Below, one piece after another: positions 8,080 through 16,464 of a stretch of 47,027 nucleotides of DNA. The translations under genes and the position numbers were made by a program. The stretch spans positions 1 to 47,027 of the forward strand of contig CATQIH010000030.1 of NCBI GenBank assembly GCA_958296015.1, read 5' to 3'. The first letter of the stretch is position 1; every line of letters begins with the position of its first letter. The DNA comes from Cyclobacteriaceae bacterium. Lineage in GTDB: Bacteria > Bacteroidota > Bacteroidia > Cytophagales > Cyclobacteriaceae. Under the pieces are notes generated by a model. That model ran no database searches and was not told where the DNA came from. It saw only the letters and a program-made list of their open reading frames with translations.

Positions 8080-9195
8080 TCAACATTCTTCTTCCTGTAT
8101 CATCGCCGGTAGTGTTTTAAAAATAATGCCCAGATCATACCACGCATTTCTGTTTTCGGCGTAGGTTACGTCCATTGCTCTTCTTTCCTGATCGGACATT
8201 TGTTTTTTACCCCTTTTAGATACCTGCCACAAACCGGTGATACCGGCAGGAGCAAAAAACCTTTTAACGGTTTCATCAGCAGTCATCTTCTCTGCTTCAT
8301 ACAAGGGAAGTGGCCGGTTTCCTACCAGCGACATATCACCTTTGAGTACATTAAACAATTGTGGCATCTCGTCCAGACTTGTCTTCCGCAAAAACCAGCC
8401 TACCCTGGTCACTCTTGGGTCTTTGGCGATCTTGACGAAAGTTAAATGCGTAGCATCAATTCCGTATTGATTATACGCCAGGAGATTGCTCAACTCATGT
8501 TCTGCTCCAGTTCGCATGGTACGGAATTTGTAAAAGCTGAACCTGTGATAACCCATGCCAATGCGTTGAGAATGAAAAAGGACTGATCCTTTGCTTTCCA
8601 ACTTGATAAGCAAGGAAATCACCATCATCAAAGGACTTAACAAGAGCAAAGCAATAACAGCAAAAGTGATATCAAACGCTCTTTTTCTGAAAGATATTTT
8701 AGGTATGGATAGCTCAAACTGAGGTAGATGGTCTTGTTTTTGGCTTTTCAATTTTATCAGAAAGTTTATTTGCTCGGTCAACTCCACTACATCTTCTTTG
8801 ATGTAGCAAATATCGTCAAAGCCAAGCCTATGAGCGGCGGCTTGCCTTTCCAACATATGCGGCTGGGCAACTCCTATCAACGGAATAGCATTGAAAGAAG
8901 GTTGCGACCGGGCCCGGTGAAATAAAGTGCTGATTTCATCATCTTCCAGGGATAAATCACAGAGAATGACGCTGTGGACACCTGATGTGATGTATAGGTA
9001 ATTCACACTTTCCAGGAAGTCTTTGGCGTGCGCGAAACAAAATACCTGTTTGTTTTTTAGGCTTTCTTTTAAGGAAAAACAATGTTCTCCAATTAAGATC
9101 ACATACGCTAACGTCTCGGCTATGGCATCAGTATGTGGAAGATATTCTCTTGATAGATGGGTTTCCATAAGTGTGGTTGGTGAGTAAAGTAGCAT
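8080..9195 (-). CDS. Initiating sugar transferase (polyprenyl-phosphate glycosylphosphotransferase) with N-terminal pseudo-receiver domain
   Basis: A 371-residue protein of two parts. The C-terminal 200 residues are a bacterial sugar transferase domain: KRAFDITFAVIALLLLSPLM is the membrane re-entrant helix, then SQRIGMGYHRFSFYKFRTM, the catalytic Asp-Glu pair in RKTSLDEMPQ, and DMSLVGNRPLP. These enzymes move a sugar-phosphate onto undecaprenyl phosphate and start each repeat unit. The N-terminal 150 residues lack the four helices of WcaJ/WbaP. Instead they have an alternating beta/alpha pattern resembling a response-regulator receiver (VILCDLSLEDDE where the phospho-Asp strand would be, a Lys in CYIKEDV), but without the acidic pocket near the N-terminus. 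The start at 9195 overlaps the end of the receiver gene by 68 bp; a start at Met10 (9168) still overlaps by 41 bp. Confidence 0.86.
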   Translation of the reverse strand: MLLYSPTTLMETHLSREYLPHTDAIAETLAYVILIGEHCFSLKESLKNKQVFCFAHAKDFLESVNYLYITSGVHSVILCDLSLEDDEISTLFHRARSQPSFNAIPLIGVAQPHMLERQAAAHRLGFDDICYIKEDVVELTEQINFLIKLKSQKQDHLPQFELSIPKISFRKRAFDITFAVIALLLLSPLMMVISLLIKLESKGSVLFHSQRIGMGYHRFSFYKFRTMRTGAEHELSNLLAYNQYGIDATHLTFVKIAKDPRVTRVGWFLRKTSLDEMPQLFNVLKGDMSLVGNRPLPLYEAEKMTADETVKRFFAPAGITGLWQVSKRGKKQMSDQERRAMDVTYAENRNAWYDLGIIFKTLPAMIQEEEC

Positions 9196-9538
9196 TCTGT
9201 AACAAAATATCAGGATTAAAAGGTTTTTGCAAATACAATACGTTCTCGTCTATTATTTTTTCTTGTTCCCAGTCTTCACGCTGAATCCCAGACAGAATGA
9301 TAAAAGGAATGTGGTGATAAAATCCGCTTCTTCTGACCCATTTTAAGAATTCCAGTCCGTTTACCCTGGGCATAACCATATCTGAGATGATCAGATCCGG
9401 CATATTTCCCATTGACATCCACTCGATAGCTTCCCGTACATCAGCACATGATTTGGTCAGGTAAAATTTATCCATAAGATATTTTACAAAAGCTCTGGTG
9501 CCCATATCATCATCTACGATGAGTATTTTTTTCTTCAT
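9128..9538 (-). CDS. Stand-alone response regulator receiver protein
   Basis: A 136-residue single-domain CheY-like receiver. It has the acidic pair and third Asp in ILIVDDDMGT, the phosphoacceptor Asp in LIISDMVMPRVNG (about residue 55), Ser in FIILSGIQ and the conserved Lys-Pro in LYLQKPF. No output domain follows. It is the first gene of the minus-strand polysaccharide operon, and its 3' end overlaps the sugar transferase gene, whose own N-terminus looks like a degenerate receiver. This suggests the pair works together, for example by receiver-receiver docking that controls the start of polysaccharide synthesis. That role is inference; the cognate histidine kinase is not in the window. Confidence 0.9.
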   Translation of the reverse strand: MKKKILIVDDDMGTRAFVKYLMDKFYLTKSCADVREAIEWMSMGNMPDLIISDMVMPRVNGLEFLKWVRRSGFYHHIPFIILSGIQREDWEQEKIIDENVLYLQKPFNPDILLQNATLLTNHTYGNPSIKRISSTY

Positions 9539-10301
9539 AAAACAGTCATTTTACATGATTCGACTTACGTAAAAACTTTATGTTGTAGATGTAGCAGTTA
9601 TTCATAATTTGTATATTGGCAGAAATCGTCCTGATTATACGGATATACGGCAAGATATAGCTCACTTAGCAGTGATCACCAGCAACGATAAGTTGGGTAC
9701 TCATGCAATAGAGACTCATCGCTGCCTGCACATGGTTGTATCTCCATTCAAACAATCCTTTATACAACTTATTTGACAATAGCCTACACCCTCATACCGA
9801 CAATTAGTCAGTATAATAATTCCAATAGGGTTTGATCCCCGCTTTGTACAATATTTTGCAACTTTTACATTAATTAAAAATCTACTTTATAAAGAAAGAA
9901 TATATAGCAGCGATCGTAGTGCACCTTAAAGGGGAATTACTTGTATGGACAAAATATGACAATCGTACGGCAAACTGCTGACGTACTGAATACCTTGAAA
10001 TGAGATATTACTTCAAAAAACTTACATGATCAATAAGAGAGTCTGACGCTCATATAAAGAGACAATGTTAAAATAAATAAATAAGTCTTACAACACTTTA
10101 TTGTGATTTTTTTTGAATAAATTTAATAATACAATTTATACACCCTGCATCAGCATATTAAACATTGAGAGCATCTAGTATTTATATTTTAGCTAAAAGT
10201 AATAATTCTATCATTTCCTTACATAGGGTATGAAGTAATTCCTCTATCTTGTATCATTCGCTTCTCGATCTCCCACTGCTATATAAAATTTATCTATTGA
10301 C
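9539..10301 (-). other. 763-bp AT-rich divergent intergenic region
   Basis: This stretch separates the minus-strand operon (starting at 9538) from the flippase gene (starting at 10302) and must hold promoters for both. I found no exact TAnnTTTG box on either strand. The nearest candidates are imperfect (ATATTTTG around 9852 on +, after TTTG at 9830). No open frame of convincing quality and no tRNA or riboswitch-like structure was seen. The length, unusual for this compact locus, may mean a long 5' leader or regulatory region. Confidence 0.5.
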
Positions 10302-11651
10302 GTGAATAAATTAATTGCTATTAAAGCTCTTTGGAAAAAAAGGGGAAACTCCTATTGGATAAGGTCTGGTGCGTTAACACTTACAAACCGTTTGTTGGTT
10401 ACCGGTTTCGGCTTTCTCAATTTTTTTCTTTTGATTCGTATTCTAAACCAAAATTTCTATGGATTATGGATGCTTTTTATTTCTCTTACCACTGTCGTTG
10501 AACTAATCAAGTCGGGTTTCATCAGAAATCCCCTGATCAGATTTGGGCAACATCCGGAAAGTAAGCTGGCTATTTATACTGCTTCGTTTTTGTTGAATAT
10601 TTTCATGACAATTCTGCTGAGCGTTTTCTTACTTTTGTTTGCAGGAAGACTGGGTGCGTATTGGGATTACCCACAGCTACAACAAATGTTGCATATCTAT
10701 ATCATTGCCCTTGTGCTGCTCATCCCACTCAACCATTTTGATTATATACAACATGCCAATCTAAGTTTTAAAGGAACTACATTCAGCGAGTTTACCCGCC
10801 AGTTTGTTTTTTTTGTTTGTTTGTCAGGTGCCTATCTTCTTCATTACTCTATCAGCCTGGCTTCGTTGGTATATTTCCAGGCGATTGCGATCGGCATGAG
10901 CACACTGGTTTCATTTGTATTTGCCAGACGATACCTGCAATTTTCTATGAAGCTGGACTGGCAATGGGTCAGGGCGTTGTTTAGCGATGGTAAATATACA
11001 TTCGGTACCAGTGTAAGTTCTATGCTTATGAGAAATACAGACACCTGGATGCTGGCTTCTATGAAGTCGCCACTGGAGGTGGCCTTGTATAACCCTGCGC
11101 TGAGAATAGCGAATCTGTTGGAAATTCCTGCCCTTACTATGGCTTCTATTCTATTGCCAAAACTCACCCAACAGATAGCAGAAGGCGGACTGAATACTGC
11201 CCGGCATCTTTACGAAAAATCGGTAGGTGTTATCTTGTGTAGCGTACTACCATCTGCCTTGTTGGTGATAATCTTTGCTGAAAAGACTGTGATCTTGATT
11301 GCCGGAGAAGATTATCTATCGACAGCGTCAGTTTTAAGAATAACAGCGGTCTATGCGTTGCTTTTACCTTTCAACCGCCAGTTTGGAGTCACTATGGATG
11401 CGATCGGCAAGGCCAGGATCAACATGCTTTGTGTCTTGCGGGATGCCCTGTTGAATGTCATCTTCAATTACATATTTATCACAAAGTACGGTCTTATTGG
11501 AGCTGCTTACGGCACTGTGACCGCTTATCTCTTTGCTTTGGTGGCCAACCAGTGGTATCTGCGAAAACACTTACAGGTGAGTTTTTTACAGATCATTCGC
11601 CATACCTTGCTTACCTATAAGAATATCTATCAGCTATGTTTTCATCGTTAA
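10302..11651 (+). CDS. Polysaccharide flippase (Wzx/MATE-like MOP superfamily)
   Basis: A 449-residue protein with about twelve to fourteen hydrophobic helices. It starts with GTG (no ATG lies close by), giving a short basic N-terminus and then SGALTLTNRLLVTGFGFLNFFLLIRIL, as in polysaccharide biosynthesis/export proteins of the MOP superfamily. Later segments such as KYTFGTSVSSMLMRNTDTWMLA and AAYGTVTAYLFALVANQWYL fit Wzx-type flippases, which move undecaprenyl-linked repeat units across the inner membrane. It supplies the step missing from the co-polymerase/Wzy operon. It is transcribed away from the receiver/sugar transferase operon and ends facing the DUF3037 gene. Confidence 0.85.
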   Translation: MNKLIAIKALWKKRGNSYWIRSGALTLTNRLLVTGFGFLNFFLLIRILNQNFYGLWMLFISLTTVVELIKSGFIRNPLIRFGQHPESKLAIYTASFLLNIFMTILLSVFLLLFAGRLGAYWDYPQLQQMLHIYIIALVLLIPLNHFDYIQHANLSFKGTTFSEFTRQFVFFVCLSGAYLLHYSISLASLVYFQAIAIGMSTLVSFVFARRYLQFSMKLDWQWVRALFSDGKYTFGTSVSSMLMRNTDTWMLASMKSPLEVALYNPALRIANLLEIPALTMASILLPKLTQQIAEGGLNTARHLYEKSVGVILCSVLPSALLVIIFAEKTVILIAGEDYLSTASVLRITAVYALLLPFNRQFGVTMDAIGKARINMLCVLRDALLNVIFNYIFITKYGLIGAAYGTVTAYLFALVANQWYLRKHLQVSFLQIIRHTLLTYKNIYQLCFHR

Positions 11652-11684
11652 AACTCAACTTCCTCCACTTTTTCTGCTGTAGGG

Positions 11685-11701
11685 TTGCTGATGATCAGCA
11701 A
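11685..11701. terminator. Short perfect hairpin between convergent genes
   Basis: A 7-bp perfect inverted repeat (TTGCTGA at 11685-11691 and TCAGCAA at 11695-11701, loop of three bases) lies in the 83-bp gap between the convergent flippase and DUF3037 genes. Its place suggests a bidirectional terminator, but there is no clear T run after it on either strand. Confidence 0.35.
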
Positions 11702-11734
11702 GCATACCTAACTATTTATAGAAAAGGCCAGATT

Positions 11735-12130
11735 TCACAACACAACTTCATCAAACAACCTATCCAGCGTTTCCTTCGCATCTGTACACAAACCAGGGTG
11801 TACCGGCGAGGGCTGCAATATGGTACTTCTAGTGGCAGTAAGCCAGCGAAAACGGGAGGTGATGTCAAGCCAGGCAATCGGGCTACTGTTCTTATCACCC
11901 ATGCTGATCTGCTCCAGTGCTTTTAAGTTTTCTTTGATTTCCTCTATATCAATTGTGGAAGAAAAAGCCTGAAGCCGGTGCTCGTTCAAGGTATATTTTG
12001 CCTGCAAAAACTTTTGCGAAGCGCAATACAATATCACCCCCACATTGAGAAATTCTTCCCGTTCCACCCTGGGTACCAACCTGATCACTGCATACTCAAA
12101 TAAACACTTATCTTGCATTTCGGGCTTCAT
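11735..12130 (-). CDS. DUF3037 family protein
   Basis: A 131-residue protein starting at 12130, or at the second Met (12118). Its N-terminus, YAVIRLVPRVEREEFLNVGVILYC, matches my memory of the DUF3037 family, in which a conserved E-x-x-N-x-G-V-I-L stretch follows a basic patch. No catalytic motif is evident. It overlaps the end of the HipA-like kinase gene by 23 bp (or 11 bp with the later start), so the two are translationally coupled. DUF3037 genes are, to my knowledge, commonly paired with HipA-like kinase genes. A role as partner, substrate or antidote of the kinase is inference. Confidence 0.75.
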   Translation of the reverse strand: MKPEMQDKCLFEYAVIRLVPRVEREEFLNVGVILYCASQKFLQAKYTLNEHRLQAFSSTIDIEEIKENLKALEQISMGDKNSSPIAWLDITSRFRWLTATRSTILQPSPVHPGLCTDAKETLDRLFDEVVL

Positions 12131-12884
12131 TTACGAAAATATCTGAATGGTTGACGCGTGTAGACAAAAAACTAACATACGCCTCCCTGTATTGCTGTTT
12201 GGTCGGAAACTGAGTATCGTCTGTCAGCCATTCATCGGGAATTAGTGCCACAATGGACTGAATGCATTCTTGGCTCATCAACTGCCGACACGCTGCATCT
12301 ACTGCTTTCAGTTCTGATGCCTGTGTCAGCAATACATGGTTTTTGATCAGGGTAAAGGGTTTGAGGGCCTGCTGTTCCCAGTCTTCCCACGAATAATGAA
12401 AATACAGGGAAGCTCCATGATCGATGAGCCACAGTTCCCGATGCCATATCAGCATGTTGGTATTGCGGTGTGTACGATCCATATTCATCAGAAGGCCATC
12501 CAGCCACACGATCTTGGAAGCCAGCCAAGCATCCACTACATTGACGGCTGGATCGTAGGTAATCGCGCCGGAAAGATAATGCAACCCCAGGTTCAATCCT
12601 GTGCTGAACTTGAGCAAATCCTGAATCTCTTCGTCTCCCTCGATTCGCCCAAAAGCTTGATCCAGATGAGCAAACACCAGTTCCGGTACTTTCAGGCCAA
12701 TTGCACGGGCAATTTCTCCTCCGATCAGTTCGGCAATCAATGCCCCGGCACCCTGTCCGGCTCCACGGAATTTGATGACATACATAAAGCCGTCGTCAGC
12801 TTCTACAATAGCAGGCAATGAACCGCCTTCACGCAGTGGGGTGACATAACGGGTAACGTTGACGGATCGTAGCTCGGTTTGCAT
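12108..12884 (-). CDS. HipA-like kinase family protein
   Basis: A 258-residue compact kinase-like protein, roughly half the length of the classical HipA toxin (about 440 residues). Kinase features in order: YVIKFRGAGQG near residue 35 (nucleotide-binding Lys and a Gly-rich turn), ELIGGEIARAIGL, the catalytic loop NMDRTHRNTNML near residue 135 (D with a downstream N), and LWLIDHGASL near residue 153 (the metal-binding Asp corresponding to DFG). HipA proteins are Ser/Thr kinases that in toxin-antitoxin systems phosphorylate translation factors. This short family lacks a HipB-type DNA-binding partner here and is instead coupled to a DUF3037 gene. The gene begins 85 bp after the barrel gene; whether it has its own promoter is not clear. 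Confidence 0.75.
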   Translation of the reverse strand: MQTELRSVNVTRYVTPLREGGSLPAIVEADDGFMYVIKFRGAGQGAGALIAELIGGEIARAIGLKVPELVFAHLDQAFGRIEGDEEIQDLLKFSTGLNLGLHYLSGAITYDPAVNVVDAWLASKIVWLDGLLMNMDRTHRNTNMLIWHRELWLIDHGASLYFHYSWEDWEQQALKPFTLIKNHVLLTQASELKAVDAACRQLMSQECIQSIVALIPDEWLTDDTQFPTKQQYREAYVSFLSTRVNHSDIFVNEARNAR

Positions 12885-12969
12885 GGCGCAAAATTCCGCT
12901 ATTTTTTATACCTGTGCAAGCCCGGTAAATGAGTTATCCGTGTTGCTTATTTTTTATGATGTATTACTC

Positions 12970-14658
12970 TTAAAAACTATAACTGTATCCCAGTGTGCCG
13001 GTGAATTCTGTGAAGGGGTTTACCTCTGACCCGCCTCGTCGCAGCATCATCAGGCTTAACGTGATGTTGTTTTTGTTGAGATTATAATTCGTATTCAGCC
13101 GGGTGTTGAACACGTTGCCGGTGGCTGTGCCTTCGCTGAGGTAACGGTTGTACGACGATGACCAGGTAGCCCGCATCTTTTTCTCGTAAAAGGATTGACT
13201 GACTGATACTGCCGGGCCAAGTGCCATACTACTAATATCAGGGTCTACGTTGCGATTGGCGTTCAGAGAAGCCGTCAGGCCAATATCAGAAGTAGCGATG
13301 CGGTAACTGTAAGCCAGGTTCCCGTTGTAGAAACGCGACTGCCTGTCAGTGACCTGCTGCCCCTGCCGGTCGTTGGCTACCTGATAGGAAGTGTTCAGGC
13401 TGACTGCATAGGTATCTTCGCCCAGCTTGCCGTTGTAGCTGGTGGAGAAGTTGGTATTGTTGGTGATCTGCACAAATTCCAGCATCAGCGTATCGGTGGT
13501 ATTGACGATTTCGTTGAGACGTGGTGCGCGGCGGCTGTTGGTGGTGAAGTTAGAATAGCTGCCCGAAAAGTTCCAGGCTTGCGTCGGGCTATAGCCCAGG
13601 TTGAACGAGTTGATCAACCGCCTTTGCTGGTTCACTTCGTTGCCATCCAGATTATTACGCTGCACACCAGCCTGCGCCGATACATTTACTTTGCTGTCAA
13701 AGCATTGTGTATTGCCGCCAACGGTGATGTTTTCCATGTCGTTGTTGAAAAAATAAGCACCCATTGTCTGGTACTCCGGATCAATGCGTTCGTAACCCAG
13801 CTGCAACCCGTAGTGATTACCGGCATATTGCAGGGTTCCTTTGTACGCCTGATGATACGCAGAAGACGTACGTGGCGTAAACAGGTTACCTAAATGTTGA
13901 TAGACATTCTTTGCTATCAGCGAAACTTCATCGGCCCGCACATCACGGGTGTAGGCACTGGAAGCCCATTCACCGGAAAAACTGATGCGTTTGAACAGCC
14001 GCTTAGCAACATTGACACCAAATATCAGGTTTTCGCCGGGAAGTATATTGAGATCAGATGGTGGCGTTGCCATAGACGTGGAATCGTCCTTTGCTTTGAA
14101 CACAATAAAGTCTACATAATCCGTAGCTGAGCCATAACCCAGTTTGGCTCCATAGCCGTATCTTTCGTAAGTAGGCAGGTTACCCACCTGCGTGGTGTCA
14201 TAATCCACCGCTTTGTTGAGTCGCCCGTACATGGCTCCTACGCGCCATTTGCCGGGATTCAGTTCTGCGCCTGCTCCCAGAAAAGTATGACCAGCCAGTG
14301 TGTAAGACGAAAAATTCATACTCCGCCATCCCAAGTGCGCCGTAGCCCACTTGTAGGTTGGGCTTAGTCCGTACTGGTTGAATGGCTGGTGAAAGGTCGT
14401 CTGCTGGTTGGAGTAATTGATCGATAGCGGCACGCTCCACCCATAAATAGACACCGTCAGCGACCCGGACAAAAAATAAGAGAACGGATCACGCCGCGAC
14501 TGAGCACCCAGGGAACCGTAGAAAATATTGCTGCTGGAAAAAGATCCGGAGATTGTTAATGGTTTGGCACTGTCGATTGCACCCAAATCCTGTGCCTGCG
14601 CGTTGAATGACAGGAGGATGCATAGGCTGATGAGTGGAAGTTTTGCTATAGTGAGCAT
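12970..14658 (-). CDS. Outer membrane beta-barrel protein of the T9SS-linked operon
   Basis: From the ATG at 14658 the protein is 562 residues with a clear signal peptide (MLTIAKLPLISLCILLSF, then NAQAQ). The rest is a long run of alternating amphipathic strands rich in Tyr, Ser, Asn and Gly, for example SINYSNQQTTFHQPFNQYG and LGYGSATDYVDFIVF. It ends GTLGYSYSF, with the terminal Phe typical of outer-membrane barrels. The frame is also open upstream to an ATG at 14940, three bases after the previous stop, adding 94 residues that run through palindromic repeats; I consider that extension unlikely to be the real N-terminus. It is the last gene of the surface-apparatus operon, after PorP/SprF-OmpA. 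I do not recognise a named family. It may be a pore or anchoring partner for the secreted proteins encoded upstream. Confidence 0.72.
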   Translation of the reverse strand: MLTIAKLPLISLCILLSFNAQAQDLGAIDSAKPLTISGSFSSSNIFYGSLGAQSRRDPFSYFLSGSLTVSIYGWSVPLSINYSNQQTTFHQPFNQYGLSPTYKWATAHLGWRSMNFSSYTLAGHTFLGAGAELNPGKWRVGAMYGRLNKAVDYDTTQVGNLPTYERYGYGAKLGYGSATDYVDFIVFKAKDDSTSMATPPSDLNILPGENLIFGVNVAKRLFKRISFSGEWASSAYTRDVRADEVSLIAKNVYQHLGNLFTPRTSSAYHQAYKGTLQYAGNHYGLQLGYERIDPEYQTMGAYFFNNDMENITVGGNTQCFDSKVNVSAQAGVQRNNLDGNEVNQQRRLINSFNLGYSPTQAWNFSGSYSNFTTNSRRAPRLNEIVNTTDTLMLEFVQITNNTNFSTSYNGKLGEDTYAVSLNTSYQVANDRQGQQVTDRQSRFYNGNLAYSYRIATSDIGLTASLNANRNVDPDISSMALGPAVSVSQSFYEKKMRATWSSSYNRYLSEGTATGNVFNTRLNTNYNLNKNNITLSLMMLRRGGSEVNPFTEFTGTLGYSYSF

Positions 14659-14943
14659 GCTGAATTTGTGGAGTAAAATATCCGCAAAGGCGTTTAAGGT
14701 CTGTGAGGACACAGACCTTGGGGGTGATGAGGACGCAGAACTTGGAAATAGAGCGAGCAAACTAGATTTGCTGGTGATACCCACAAAGGTGTTTAAGGTC
14801 TGTGAAAACGCAGACCTTAGGGATAAATACTCCAAGGTCTGTGTCCTCACAGACCTTACAGCGCAAATATTAGCCATGCACCTATCAAAGTATTGCATTA
14901 CCTGATGAAGCATCTTGATGAATATCTTTGTACATGCCATACG
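14659..14943 (-). repeat. Inter-cistronic region with palindromic hairpin repeats (subfamily AAGGTCTGTG)
   Basis: Three near-identical hairpins lie here. The first has stem AAGGTCTGTG (14696-14705), loop AGGA and the complementary arm to 14719. The second spans 14795-14818 with loop AAAA and one T/C change in the stem. The third spans 14834-14857 with loop TCCT, so it is the first in inverted orientation. A degenerate half copy (GAGGACGCAGAACTT) lies near 14730. The repeats lie between the PorP/SprF-OmpA gene and the likely start of the barrel gene, yet the barrel frame stays open through all of them. They would form strong RNA hairpins between the two cistrons. Confidence 0.75.
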
Positions 14944-16452
14944 CTATCGCTGTGTTTGTTGAGACACGATGAGTTCTACCCGCCGGTTTGTGGCCCGATT
15001 GGCTTCCGTATCATTGGGTAGCAGCGGCTCGGCAGCTCCTGCACCTTCCACCGTGATCCGGCTTTTGCTGATGCCCTGTGCTACCAGGTAATCTTTAACT
15101 GCCTGTGCCCGTGCCAGCGATACTTTCAAATTCACCCGTTCTTTGCCCACATTATCGGTATGACCTACCACCCGTAGCTGTAGGCTTGGATTTATCTGCA
15201 TGAGTTTGACAAAATCATCAAAGTACGCTTGTGCTTCAGGTGTGAGCGAAGCATCGTTGAACGCAAAGCTGAACGTCTTTTTCAGGTTAAACATCACCGG
15301 AGTCTGATTTGCATCGTCTTTTTGACCCGCTGCCAATGCCTTTTCACTGGCTATTTTCTCTTTACTGTTCGCTAAAGAATCGGTAGTCTGCGCTGGCTTT
15401 ATATTCGCCTTTTTCTCATAAAACTTTCTGACATCACCTACGGAATAATCGCGGATCACCTTCGCGGGTTTGCGGCGGTTGATACTTTTGCGGATAGTCA
15501 GGCTTAATTCAGTGGCATTCTGCAATGCATGCCCGGTCAACCCAATGTCGTAACTAAGTCCGGCACTGAAGCTGGGCTGGTTGAATCTTATGGATAAAGC
15601 GATGGCCTTAGCGTCAGAATAATAAGTACCGAAATCGATGCTGCCTGACTGGAGCGGGTCCAGAGGATTGTCATTTGTGAAATGATACGTGTAGCGCGTA
15701 CCGATGCGCAGCAGGTTTTGCTGCCCTTGGTGCATCCACAATACCTGCGGGGCAATGGTCCAGGTGCGGTTATCAAACACTCGGTGCTCACCCTGCACCA
15801 CGTATTGCCGTGCCAGGCGGTAATTATTACTCAAAAATGACTCCCTTGGCTGATGCAAGCGATGTACCACCACGCCCAGAGAGGTTATAATTTCGTGGCG
15901 CGGATCGGTTCGGTAGTATTGCAATCCGCTGCCCAGATTCCAGTAGCTGCTTCGCATACCGTCGATGCTTTCACCAATACTGGTTTCTGGATTAAAACCC
16001 ACATTTTGCACATATTGACTGCCAGTGGTGATTCCTTCCGCAGAAAACCTTCGCTGGTGGTATCCGCCCTGGGTTCCCCAGCTCAGATAGGTATGAGGAG
16101 CCAGGGTAAAATTGTAGGCAAAGGCAGCCTCAAACTGGGTACGCTGAAACAGTTGATGATCACTGCTACGGTCATTGAGCAATGTGATACCAACGCCGCC
16201 CCACCGCCGGTTGGTTTCTTTGCTGATCAGGGGAAATTTGCCAGTAAAGACAGTTGTTTGCAGAGAAACATCTTCCAGAAACTGCTGCTGTCGATAGTCA
16301 AGCATCAAAGCGGCCTTATTATCTACGGCCACCTGGGCAGGATTTATTTGCAAAGGCACTGTATGGGTTTGCGTAAAATACGTTTCCTGGGCACATGATA
16401 AGACGGGCAGTCCGATCAGCAGTAAGCAATATATGGTCGTTTTATAGCACAT
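14944..16452 (-). CDS. PorP/SprF family T9SS membrane protein fused to a C-terminal OmpA domain
   Basis: A 502-residue protein with signal peptide (MCYKTTIYCLLLIGLPVLSC, then AQ). Residues about 22-320 are a PorP/SprF-type barrel: YFTQTHTVPLQINPAQVAV fits the family's N-terminal motif, followed by many beta strands and a late SFSAGLSYDIGL. After a charged linker (residues 330-385), the last 115 residues are an OmpA/MotB domain with VVGHTDNVG and NRRVELIV, including the Asp and Arg that bind diaminopimelate in peptidoglycan. In Flavobacterium, PorP/SprF-like proteins are needed to secrete and attach partners with type B sorting domains (SprF for SprB). Such a partner is encoded immediately upstream (stop 12 bp before this start). 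The OmpA fusion would tie the barrel to the cell wall. Confidence 0.88.
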   Translation of the reverse strand: MCYKTTIYCLLLIGLPVLSCAQETYFTQTHTVPLQINPAQVAVDNKAALMLDYRQQQFLEDVSLQTTVFTGKFPLISKETNRRWGGVGITLLNDRSSDHQLFQRTQFEAAFAYNFTLAPHTYLSWGTQGGYHQRRFSAEGITTGSQYVQNVGFNPETSIGESIDGMRSSYWNLGSGLQYYRTDPRHEIITSLGVVVHRLHQPRESFLSNNYRLARQYVVQGEHRVFDNRTWTIAPQVLWMHQGQQNLLRIGTRYTYHFTNDNPLDPLQSGSIDFGTYYSDAKAIALSIRFNQPSFSAGLSYDIGLTGHALQNATELSLTIRKSINRRKPAKVIRDYSVGDVRKFYEKKANIKPAQTTDSLANSKEKIASEKALAAGQKDDANQTPVMFNLKKTFSFAFNDASLTPEAQAYFDDFVKLMQINPSLQLRVVGHTDNVGKERVNLKVSLARAQAVKDYLVAQGISKSRITVEGAGAAEPLLPNDTEANRATNRRVELIVSQQTQR

Positions 16453-16464
16453 TTGACAAGTAGT

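Noticed and set aside
4852-9538. Horizontal transfer of the polysaccharide locus judged from base composition
   Set aside because: I cannot calculate composition reliably here and saw no flanking mobile element or tRNA near this locus.
9539-10301. A small RNA or riboswitch in the long intergenic region
   Set aside because: The region is AT-rich with no stable hairpin and no conserved aptamer pattern that I can recognise.
12970-14940. The 656-residue version of the barrel protein as the default start
   Set aside because: The signal peptide begins at 14658, and the extra 94 residues come from palindromic repeats. I keep it only as a question in the findings.
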